From an uncultured Bacilli bacterium (GTDB lineage Bacteria > Bacillota_I > Bacilli_A > RF39 > UBA660), in NCBI GenBank assembly GCA_910576795.1, contig CAJTIX010000018.1, forward strand, positions 1 to 27,219: 27,219 nt of DNA, written 5' to 3'. Within the stretch, counting starts at the first letter, position 1, and every line of letters starts with the position of its first letter. Below are positions 21,306-27,219 of this stretch, one piece after another. The notes beneath the pieces are model-generated. The model had not been told where the DNA came from and made no database searches. It worked only from the letters and a program-made list of their open reading frames with translations. A program made the position numbers and the translations under genes.

Positions 21306-22080
21306 CAATATAGAAAACAATATAATACATAACAGCAGATAAAATACAAAGTAGAATGACACCACTAATGACTAAATTTAAATTGAATACTTGTGAACCA
21401 TACATGATGAGATATCCTAGTCCTTCTTTTGATACCAAAAATTCTCCCATAATAACTCCGATCAAGGACATACTTATATTGATTTTTAATGCCCCTATAA
21501 TTGTTTTATAAGAAGCAGGTAAAACCAATTTGAAGAATGTCTGTGTCTTAGTAGCATGAAATGATTTCATAAGTTTTAATTTATTTGAATCTGTATCTGC
21601 AAATCCCTGTGATACATTAATGATGGTAATAATAACAGAGATTAGGAGTGCCATTATAATAATGGATCTCATACCTGCTCCACCCCAAATAATGATAATA
21701 GGTCCTAATGCTACTTTAGGTAAACTATTTAAAATCGTTAAATAAGGATCTGTTACTTTTGCAATAAAAGAATTCCACCAAAGAATAGTTGCAATGACAC
21801 AACCGATTATAGTTGCAAGTCCAAAGCTAATAAATGTCTCATATGTTGTTACCCATATATGATGATACAGATTATTTGCCTGATGTAATCCAACAATGGT
21901 ATTCCATACTTTTTTAGGACTCGAGAAAATGAATGTATTGATGACCTCATGATCTGCAAGTAATTGCCATATGATGATAAAAAGAATAAAAATAGAAAAT
22001 TGCGCAATCCGAATCCAAAAACGGTTTCTTTTTCTTTTTTTTAGATATAGTTGATGTTCTTTACTATACATGGAAATCAA
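21286..22080 (-). CDS. ABC transporter permease, SsuC/ThiX type
   Basis: A 264-residue inner membrane permease of the BPD_transp_1 family with about six membrane helices (first FWIRIAQFSIFILFIIIW, last VISGVILLCILSAVMYYIVF). The ATPase-contact region is ADTDSNKLKLMKSFHATKTQTFFKLVLPASYKTIIGALK, with the Gly and spacing of an EAA loop. Relatives import sulphonates, nitrate or pyrimidine precursors of thiamine. It overlaps the ATPase gene by 17 bp and is the last gene of the operon. Confidence 0.92.
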   Translation of the reverse strand: MISMYSKEHQLYLKKRKRNRFWIRIAQFSIFILFIIIWQLLADHEVINTFIFSSPKKVWNTIVGLHQANNLYHHIWVTTYETFISFGLATIIGCVIATILWWNSFIAKVTDPYLTILNSLPKVALGPIIIIWGGAGMRSIIIMALLISVIITIINVSQGFADTDSNKLKLMKSFHATKTQTFFKLVLPASYKTIIGALKINISMSLIGVIMGEFLVSKEGLGYLIMYGSQVFNLNLVISGVILLCILSAVMYYIVFYIEKRLTK

Positions 22081-22810
22081 TGTCCTTCCATATCATATCA
22101 TAGTAATTTGCAAATTCTTTGGCTTTTCTATTTTCAATTGGATTTGATTTATTGGATAATTCAATATCATAAATATGCTTGATTTTTCCAGGTCTTCCAG
22201 ATAGTACAATCACCTTATCTGACATGGATATGGCTTCCGCTAAATCATGTGTTACCATAATCGCACTTTTTTTCTCCTTTTTGATGATTTCATATACATC
22301 ATCAGAAACCGCAAGTCTTGTTTGATAATCCAAAGCGGAAAATGGTTCATCTAATAGTAGAATATCAGGTTTAGTAGCAAGTGTCCTTATTAAAGCAACC
22401 CTTTGACGCATACCACCTGATAAGTTATCTGGATATCGATACATAAAATCTTTCAATCCATAAGTTTCTAATAAATGAATTACATATTGTTTATTTTCTT
22501 CTGTTAACTCTTTTTTGATTTCCAAACCAAGCAGGCAGTTGTCCAAAATTGTCCTAAAATCAAAAAGGCAATCTTGTTGTAACATATAGCCAACAGTTAT
22601 GCCTTCTTTTAAGGTAATTGTTCCCTCAGATGGTTCCATTAAATTGGATAAAATAGAAAGTATAGTAGATTTACCACATCCACTTGGACCTACAATGGAA
22701 ACAAATTCTCCTTCTTTTAAAGAATAAGAAAAATTGTCTAACGCTAGAATTTCTTCTTTTGGCGTATGATAGATTTTTCTTAAATCTTTTATATTTAATA
22801 TTTCTTTCAT
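22064..22810 (-). CDS. ABC transporter ATP-binding protein, SsuB/ThiZ type
   Basis: A 248-residue ATPase with Walker A GPSGCGKST (41-49), Q-loop LQQD (~77-80), signature LSGGMRQ (130-136), Walker B ILLLDEP (150-156), D-loop SALD and switch His188 (VTHDL). It powers the importer with the permease and binding protein on either side. It overlaps both neighbours (4 bp and 17 bp), showing tight coupling. Confidence 0.96.
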   Translation of the reverse strand: MKEILNIKDLRKIYHTPKEEILALDNFSYSLKEGEFVSIVGPSGCGKSTILSILSNLMEPSEGTITLKEGITVGYMLQQDCLFDFRTILDNCLLGLEIKKELTEENKQYVIHLLETYGLKDFMYRYPDNLSGGMRQRVALIRTLATKPDILLLDEPFSALDYQTRLAVSDDVYEIIKKEKKSAIMVTHDLAEAISMSDKVIVLSGRPGKIKHIYDIELSNKSNPIENRKAKEFANYYDMIWKDIDFHV

Positions 22811-23793
22811 TTTGTTGAAAATTTAGTTTCTACTAATTGATTATAAGGAGCTTTTGTTGTTAATTCTCCACTATTTTCCATAATTTCTTGTATATGGTTA
22901 AAATCTTCCTCTTCAATATATGTTGTTGTAAACCATGAATCAATATCCATATATCTTTGGACAATTGTTGTTAAATCATTTTTAGAGATATCTGGAAAAT
23001 AATCAATAATTGCTTCTGCTACTTCAGAGGCAGTATGACTATGAACATAGTCCAATCCCTTCTGAATCGCTCTTGTAAATCCCTCAATTACTTCCGGATT
23101 GTTTTCTATATAACTTTTTTTTGCATTATAAGCAGTGTATGGAACAATTCCACCTAGTTCTCCAACAGATGCGACTACATATCCATATCCTTGTTTTTCC
23201 AATTGTAGTGCACTTGGCTCAAATAAGGCAACAAAATCCCCTGTTCCTCCAATAAATGCACCAGTTGTAGATGCAAAATCGATACTAGTATCAAAGTTGG
23301 TTTCACTTGTTTTTACACCGTTTTGATTGATTGCATATTCAAGTGTCATAGCAGGCATTCCACCTTTTCTACCTGCAATGATATGTTTTCCTTTTACATT
23401 TTCAATTTTGAAATTTTCAATTTTTTCTCTTGATACTAAGAAGCTTCCATCTCTTTTTGTTAATGCAGCAAAACTTTTTAAATAGTCTTTTTCTCCATTG
23501 TTATATACATAGATTGTTGCCTCACTACCACTAAATCCAATTTGAACATCCCCAGATAAAACAGCTGCAGTCACTTTATCTGCACCTGATGTCAAGATGA
23601 TTTCTACATCTAATCCTTCTTCTTCAAAATATCCTAATGCATGGGCAAGATATTGTGGTGCGTAAAAAATAGAGTGTGTTACTTCTGCAACTTTTACTTT
23701 TTTCAAATTAGATTCTTTCTTTGTAGTTGCAAGTACAATACATAATACTGCAATTAATCCAAGACAAATAATAGAATATATAATTTTTTTCAA
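22807..23793 (-). CDS. ABC transporter substrate-binding protein, NMT1/THI5/SsuA type
   Basis: A 328-residue binding protein with an N-terminal hydrophobic anchor (IIYSIICLGLIAVLCIVLA). The only Cys (18) lies in AVLC, a poor lipobox, so a lipid anchor is uncertain and the helix may stay as a membrane anchor. The fold begins VKVAEVTHSIFYAPQYLAHALGYFEEEGLDVEI, the usual start of this family, then SGDVQIGFSGSEATIYVYNN. The ligand cannot be named: no thiamine or sulphur genes adjoin and no TPP riboswitch is seen upstream. The start has AAAGGGGA; TATAAT lies at 23818-23823 on the minus strand. Confidence 0.92.
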   Translation of the reverse strand: MKKIIYSIICLGLIAVLCIVLATTKKESNLKKVKVAEVTHSIFYAPQYLAHALGYFEEEGLDVEIILTSGADKVTAAVLSGDVQIGFSGSEATIYVYNNGEKDYLKSFAALTKRDGSFLVSREKIENFKIENVKGKHIIAGRKGGMPAMTLEYAINQNGVKTSETNFDTSIDFASTTGAFIGGTGDFVALFEPSALQLEKQGYGYVVASVGELGGIVPYTAYNAKKSYIENNPEVIEGFTRAIQKGLDYVHSHTASEVAEAIIDYFPDISKNDLTTIVQRYMDIDSWFTTTYIEEEDFNHIQEIMENSGELTTKAPYNQLVETKFSTK

Positions 23794-23909
23794 ATCACAT
23801 TCCCCTTTCTTTCTCCATATTATATGAGAATACTATCTATAAGTGATGGGCACAGTTCTTTTGTTTATAAGTTTTTGTAGTAATTTTCATAATTTTTCAT
23901 ATAATTTTA

Positions 23910-23939
23910 TTGACACTATAAAATAAGTTGTGTTATAAT
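23910..23939 (+). promoter_or_regulatory. tRNA-Ala promoter
   Basis: Perfect TTGACA (23910-23915), 18-bp spacer, perfect TATAAT (23934-23939), ~30 bp before the tRNA. Confidence 0.85.
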
Positions 23940-23968
23940 CAATTTGTCTTCAAATCAAGACCATATTT

Positions 23969-24045
23969 GGGGAATTAGCTCAGCTGGCTAGAGCACCTGC
24001 CCTGCACGCAGGGGGTCAAGGGTTCGAATCCCTTATTCTCCACCA
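23969..24045 (+). tRNA. tRNA-Ala (anticodon UGC)
   Basis: A 77-nt cloverleaf: acceptor GGGGAAT/ATTCTCC with the alanine identity pair G3-U70, D arm GCTC/GAGC, anticodon stem CCTGC/GCAGG, loop CCTGCAC with anticodon TGC (24003-24005), T arm AAGGG-TTCGAAT-CCCTT and encoded CCA. Position 33, almost always U, is C here (24002). It is a single gene with its own promoter and terminator. Confidence 0.97.
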
Positions 24046-24056
24046 TATTTGAACAT

Positions 24057-24081
24057 AACCTTTGTTTATCAAAGGTTTTTT
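24057..24081 (+). terminator. tRNA-Ala terminator
   Basis: AACCTTTG/CAAAGGTT, 5-nt loop, then TTTT. Confidence 0.85.
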
Positions 24082-24184
24082 GTTTGCTTTCACACTTGTT
24101 CTCTTGTAAATCTCTTATTTTACAAATTTTTAAGGTTTATGTAATATATTCGTGGTAAACTATAGTTAGTAAGGAATGGTATTC

Positions 24185-24991
24185 ATGAGTAAGATGATTG
24201 TAGTAGATTTAGATGGAACAATTTTAACTGATAAAGAAAGGGTTTCAGAAACTACAAAAAAATATTTGAAACAGTTAAAAGATAGTGGATATGTTATTGT
24301 AATTGCAACGGGGAGAATCTATTCCTCTATCTTAGATGTAACAGATGATGCTGAATTTGCAAATTATATAATATCTGATACTGGAGCTTGTACATATAAT
24401 ACTATTGATGGTAGTCCTGTATTTCAAAGTATTATTAGTAAAGAAACAGTCAAAAAGTTTCTAAAATATTATGGAGAAGATTGTTATTTTATAGATGTGT
24501 GTGATAAAAATACAATTTATAAATGTATAGATAAACTAGAATGTAATAATGATGTTATTAAAGTTACAACTAATCAGGATTATATATTAGACAATTGCAC
24601 AGAAGTGACACATATGTCCATTTCAATGAAAAATAATGATTTGGTGAGGGAAATATATAGTAAATTAATAAGTGATATACCAGAATTGGATATTATAATA
24701 ATGCAAGACTCTTTTTCCAATCGAAGATGGATAGAAGCGATGCCACAAGGTTGTTCCAAATATAGTGCGATAAAAAGGTTAGCTGATTATCTTAATATTT
24801 CTATTGAAGATGTTATTGTTTTTGGTGATGGATTAAATGATATTGAAATGATAGAAAAGTGTGGACATGGAGTTGCATTAAAAAATGCATTACCAGAAGT
24901 CAAAAAAGTTGCTGATGCAATCACTACTGAGGATTACAATCATGATGGTGTTATTCGCTATTTAAAACAATATTTAAATGATTCATATTAA
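24185..24991 (+). CDS. Cof-type HAD family phosphatase
   Basis: A 268-residue HAD hydrolase of the Cof/YidA class. Motif I is VVDLDGTIL (Asp8, Asp10). Motif II is IATGR. The large alpha/beta cap fits class IIB. Motif IV is VIVFGDGLNDIEM, followed by KNALPEVKKVADAIT. Members remove phosphate from sugar phosphates and cofactors such as FMN or PLP; the substrate here is unknown. ATG 24185 has AAGGA 9 bases upstream; the ATG at 24176 would overlap that site. Monocistronic, ending in a terminator. Confidence 0.93.
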   Translation: MSKMIVVDLDGTILTDKERVSETTKKYLKQLKDSGYVIVIATGRIYSSILDVTDDAEFANYIISDTGACTYNTIDGSPVFQSIISKETVKKFLKYYGEDCYFIDVCDKNTIYKCIDKLECNNDVIKVTTNQDYILDNCTEVTHMSISMKNNDLVREIYSKLISDIPELDIIIMQDSFSNRRWIEAMPQGCSKYSAIKRLADYLNISIEDVIVFGDGLNDIEMIEKCGHGVALKNALPEVKKVADAITTEDYNHDGVIRYLKQYLNDSY

Positions 24992-25010
24992 AAGCACTTA
25001 ATGTGCTTTT
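24990..25010. terminator. Bidirectional terminator
   Basis: AAAAGCAC/GTGCTTTT with TTAAT loop lies between the convergent HAD and phosphoesterase genes and ends both transcripts. Confidence 0.8.
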
Positions 25011-25932
25011 AATAATTGGTTAATCGATATAAATTGAAAGAAGGTCTATTAAATAATCTAAAATTTATACTAGAAACACCAATTCCACTAGAAATATAAA
25101 GGTCAGTCTGATTGATTTTATAATAAGGCTTATAATATTTCTTCGCACCCATGGGTAAGAAAAGGGATCCAATAATTGGTAATCTGACTTGACCATTATG
25201 AGAATGTCCTGCAAGTATTAAATCAAATTCGTTGATATTGATTTGATTAATATAATCTGGCTCATGTAATACCAAAATTTGATAACTAGGTTTGATAGAT
25301 TCTTCGGTAAGGGATTCTAAAAATTGATTGGTAGGAACTAATTTTTCATCCAATGCCCTATCTCCATATAAATTAGTACTCATTCCCGTTAATAACATAT
25401 ATTCATTACTTTCCATATAAATCGTATCGTAAGTATCATTTAAATCAATAAAACCACTATTTTCTAAAATGAAATCCCATTGCCTCAAGTTATAATCGTG
25501 ATTTCCTTTAATCGCATACTTTCCAATACTTGTTTTTATTTCTTTTAAAATAGAACTGATTTGGTCTACCATTTCCCCTGTTACTTTTGTATCTTTATCA
25601 ATTAAGTCACCGGAAAGTATTACAAGATCTGGTTTTGTTAAATTGATTTTTTGAACCATATTTTTGAGTTCTTTTTCAAATGTAATTCTTCCATAATGAA
25701 TATCAGAAATATGAACAATCTTAAGACCATGCATGCTCTTTGGAATATCAGAATTCGTAATTTTATATTCTTTGACTTCTAAACCTGATGTTGCGATATA
25801 TCTACTATAGAGAAGGAAACCACTGATTATAATGGCTATCCCAATTATGGTAAGTATCACGATTTTTTTAGTATGGTGTTTTTTTTGTATCGGTTCTTCT
25901 AAAATTGGTTTTTCTTTTTCCATATGTTTCAT
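25009..25932 (-). CDS. Membrane-anchored metallophosphoesterase
   Basis: A 307-residue calcineurin-like phosphoesterase with one N-terminal membrane helix (~24-43, IVILTIIGIAIIISGFLLYS), catalytic domain outside. Metal motifs: DIHYG (Asp77, His79), SGDLID (Asp109), GNHDY (Asn144, His145), LHEPD (His223) and GHSHNG (His243, His245). All are present. YkoQ/YaeI-like relatives act on lipid or nucleotide phosphates at the membrane; the substrate is not evident. GGTGAG before ATG is the ribosome site; a second ATG three codons on is possible. Confidence 0.93.
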   Translation of the reverse strand: MKHMEKEKPILEEPIQKKHHTKKIVILTIIGIAIIISGFLLYSRYIATSGLEVKEYKITNSDIPKSMHGLKIVHISDIHYGRITFEKELKNMVQKINLTKPDLVILSGDLIDKDTKVTGEMVDQISSILKEIKTSIGKYAIKGNHDYNLRQWDFILENSGFIDLNDTYDTIYMESNEYMLLTGMSTNLYGDRALDEKLVPTNQFLESLTEESIKPSYQILVLHEPDYINQININEFDLILAGHSHNGQVRLPIIGSLFLPMGAKKYYKPYYKINQTDLYISSGIGVSSINFRLFNRPSFNLYRLTNY

Positions 25933-25975
25933 AGTCTCACCATAACCATTATAGCAAAAAAAAAAGACAATGTCT

Positions 25976-26680
25976 TTAAGAAAAAAATAGTAGAAAAAAC
26001 TGTAGTGCGATCAAAAGTCCATTGTGCATAAAATGGAGTCCAACAGATACAAAAATATTGTCTGTTTTAGCTAGAATATAGGCAAATATAATACCTGGAG
26101 TACAGTAAGGTATTAAGTAGAATAGTTCTGAAAGAGAAGTCATATCTGACGATATTACGTGCAGTCCCCCAAATACAAGTCCAGATACGATAATAAATAA
26201 TAATTTATTTGGAATTATATTGCGAATTCCTTGGCGAAATACGAGCTCTTCTACAAGAGGTGCGAATATCACAGCCGAAAAGAAAATATAAGCAGGACTG
26301 ATATCAAATAAACTTTGAACTGCTTGCTCATTGCTTGCAACTTGATTGTCCGTAAATTGCATAATTAACAAATTACTCACCATCATGATAAGTAATCCCA
26401 GTAACCAATATTTGAAATATTTAGAATAATAATTCATGTGATTTTTTTTCATATCCATAAAATCTCTTTTTAATTTTGGATAAAAGATTAGTAAAATCAA
26501 AACTAAGATAACTGTTTCATAAGCAATCATATAAATGATTTTTGGAAAAAGTGGTAGAGTTGCTGTATCAATTCCTAGTATTTGAAAAGGAACTGCCTCT
26601 AACATTGGTAATATAAAATAAACCAAAATTGCAAGAATGCCAATACCTGCGGTTTTGATATAACTTTTTTTGTTGGTCAT
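25976..26680 (-). CDS. CPBP family intramembrane metalloprotease
   Basis: A 234-residue protein with about seven membrane helices and the CPBP (Abi/CAAX-protease) motifs EELVFR (Glu144, Glu145, Arg149), FGGLH (His174) and HFMHN (His216, Asn220). Such proteases cut membrane proteins or peptides and in Gram-positives may take part in bacteriocin handling. The target is unknown. GGAGATGA precedes the ATG. Confidence 0.92.
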   Translation of the reverse strand: MTNKKSYIKTAGIGILAILVYFILPMLEAVPFQILGIDTATLPLFPKIIYMIAYETVILVLILLIFYPKLKRDFMDMKKNHMNYYSKYFKYWLLGLLIMMVSNLLIMQFTDNQVASNEQAVQSLFDISPAYIFFSAVIFAPLVEELVFRQGIRNIIPNKLLFIIVSGLVFGGLHVISSDMTSLSELFYLIPYCTPGIIFAYILAKTDNIFVSVGLHFMHNGLLIALQFFLLFFS

Positions 26681-26757
26681 GAAATCATCTCCATTAGCAG
26701 TATATCATAATTCACCTAAATTTTATGAAAAAATATATGAAGTTTTTCCATTTGTTA

Positions 26758-26786
26758 TTTACTTAACATTAGACAAATAGTATAAT
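26758..26786 (+). promoter_or_regulatory. Promoter of the small hydrophobic peptide mRNA
   Basis: TTTACT (26758-26763), 17-bp spacer and TATAAT (26781-26786). Start near 26793, giving a leader of ~73 nt. Confidence 0.6.
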
Positions 26787-26865
26787 TGTATATAGGATAT
26801 GTTTGATTTATGTCAGATGCTTTTCCCTTTCTTTTACTTTTGTAAATAGAAAGGTGGTGGTTTTT

Positions 26866-26943
26866 ATGAAAAGGTCAGAAATTGGTCTTTACTTCATAAT
26901 TCTACTATTATTTCTAGTAATATTTATATTATTATGTAAATAA
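26866..26943 (+). CDS. Small hydrophobic peptide, candidate type I toxin (25 aa)
   Basis: The peptide starts MKRSEIGLYF, continues as an unbroken run of Ile/Leu/Phe/Val (residues ~7-23) and ends with Cys-Lys, so it is a single membrane helix with a positive N-terminus. AAAGGTGGTGG is a very strong ribosome site 6 bases before ATG. The mRNA leader CAGATGCTTTT (26814-26824) can pair with AAAAGGCATCTG (26945-26956) just after the stop. An antisense RNA converges from the right and ends at the toxin stop codon. This is the layout of membrane toxins such as Fst and of the 5'-3' locked toxin mRNAs of hok and aapA. The peptide does not match any toxin family I can name. It is too short for standard gene callers. 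Confidence 0.65.
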   Translation: MKRSEIGLYFIILLLFLVIFILLCK

Positions 26944-27062
26944 TAAAAGGCATCTGCTTATCACATCTGTGATTTGTCAGGTGCCAGTCCCAATTCTAGG
27001 GAATGCATTTGACTTCCCACAATCAAATGTATCCTTTTTATTTTATGAAGTTTCCTTCATCT
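26938..27062 (-). ncRNA. Candidate antitoxin antisense RNA (~125 nt)
   Basis: Transcribed leftward from a near-consensus promoter (27069-27097) to a terminator in which GGCACCTG (complement of 26978-26985) pairs with CAGATGCC (complement of 26949-26956), with inner stem ATCACA/TGTGAT and a U-rich end TTTTATTATTT. It is fully complementary to the 3' part of the toxin mRNA, including its terminator and the segment that locks the leader. Confidence 0.6.
27000..27046 (+). terminator. Terminator of the toxin mRNA
   Basis: GGAATGCATTTGA/TCAAATGTATCC, a 12-13 bp stem with one bulge and one G-U, 10-nt loop, followed by TTTTTATTTT. Confidence 0.8.
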
Positions 27063-27068
27063 GTATAC

Positions 27069-27097
27069 ATAGTATCATAATATAGAATAGGTGTCAA
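27069..27097 (-). promoter_or_regulatory. Promoter of the antisense RNA
   Basis: On the minus strand: perfect TTGACA (27092-27097), 17-bp spacer, TACTAT (27069-27074). It is stronger in the -35 box than the toxin promoter, as expected when the antitoxin must be in excess. Confidence 0.7.
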
Positions 27098-27146
27098 ATA
27101 ATAATAGACTGTTGATATATATAAAACACGTGAAGCTCAAATGTAG

Positions 27147-27219
27147 AAGTAAATTCCAGATTGAAAAAGTAAAATCCACTATCTTTAAGTAATTATGAAA
27201 AAAGGAGGAAAAAATAGTG
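27147..27219 (+). other. Possible start of a new gene or insertion sequence at the window edge
   Basis: AAGTAAATTCCA (27147-27158) and AAGTAAAATCCA (27167-27178) repeat with a 20-bp period, and AAGGAGG (27202-27208) stands 8 bases before a GTG that is the last codon of the window. Short end repeats followed by a transposase start are known from IS21-type elements, but nothing further can be seen. Confidence 0.3.

Noticed and set aside
23794..23960. TPP or other riboswitch ahead of the THI5/NMT1-like transporter
   Set aside because: No CTGAGA or other conserved thi-box segments are seen on the minus strand leader, so the ligand cannot be inferred this way.

Overview
This is an AT-rich (roughly 30% GC by eye) Gram-positive chromosome segment. 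The host 5S rRNA, rebuilt from its two halves, is only about 104 nt with a shortened helix IV arm. With the AGGTG/GGAGG ribosome sites and TGnTATAAT promoters, this suggests a low-GC Firmicute, most likely an Erysipelotrichia-type gut bacterium. The family is inferred, not proven. Stop codons inside ATGA overlaps (tsaE/tsaB, rimI/tsaD) show that TGA is used as a stop.

Positions 1-10066 hold the end of an rRNA operon split by a mobile element of about 9.6 kb. The 23S 3' end is followed by the 5' half of the host 5S gene (358-403). The 3' half lies at 9968-10025, and a 12-bp core in 5S loop C is repeated at both junctions. Layout inside the element: a second, complete and divergent 5S gene; a tyrosine integrase; a candidate small RNA; a repressor; a control region; a HTH gene broken by an in-frame TGA; an excisionase-like gene; two unknown genes; an SF3 (D5/P4-type) helicase; a 750-bp hairpin-rich intergenic region (probable origin); a leftward operon ssb - beta-CASP nuclease - clpP; two PH-like genes; and an XRE regulator. 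There is no relaxase, capsid or terminase gene, so it resembles a phage satellite (PICI-like) or a small mobilizable island. The most striking points are the carried 5S gene, whose helices are kept by paired base changes, and a 27-nt perfect inverted repeat linking a terminated small RNA to the leaders of both int and the excisionase-like gene.

Positions 10067-14866 are ordinary chromosome: a promoter-and-terminator-bounded small RNA of unknown family, a DUF3800 gene on the minus strand, a 71-residue unknown gene, and the t6A tRNA-modification operon tsaE-tsaB-rimI-tsaD followed by a DUF362 protein.

Positions 15033-21305 carry a 1524-residue surface protein (NPCBM, transglutaminase-like core, F5/8C, Ig-like repeats, C-terminal membrane anchor), then a coupled pair made of an HhH-GPD glycosylase-like protein and an ASCH-domain protein that runs into a decayed transglutaminase-like gene. 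Positions 21286-27219 contain an ABC importer of the NMT1/THI5/SsuA type (minus strand), tRNA-Ala(UGC) with an unusual C33, a Cof-type HAD phosphatase, a membrane metallophosphoesterase and a CPBP protease. Next comes a compact locus that looks like a type I toxin-antitoxin module: a 25-residue hydrophobic peptide, 5'/3' mRNA complementarity and a convergent antisense RNA. The window ends at what may be the start of another gene or insertion sequence.
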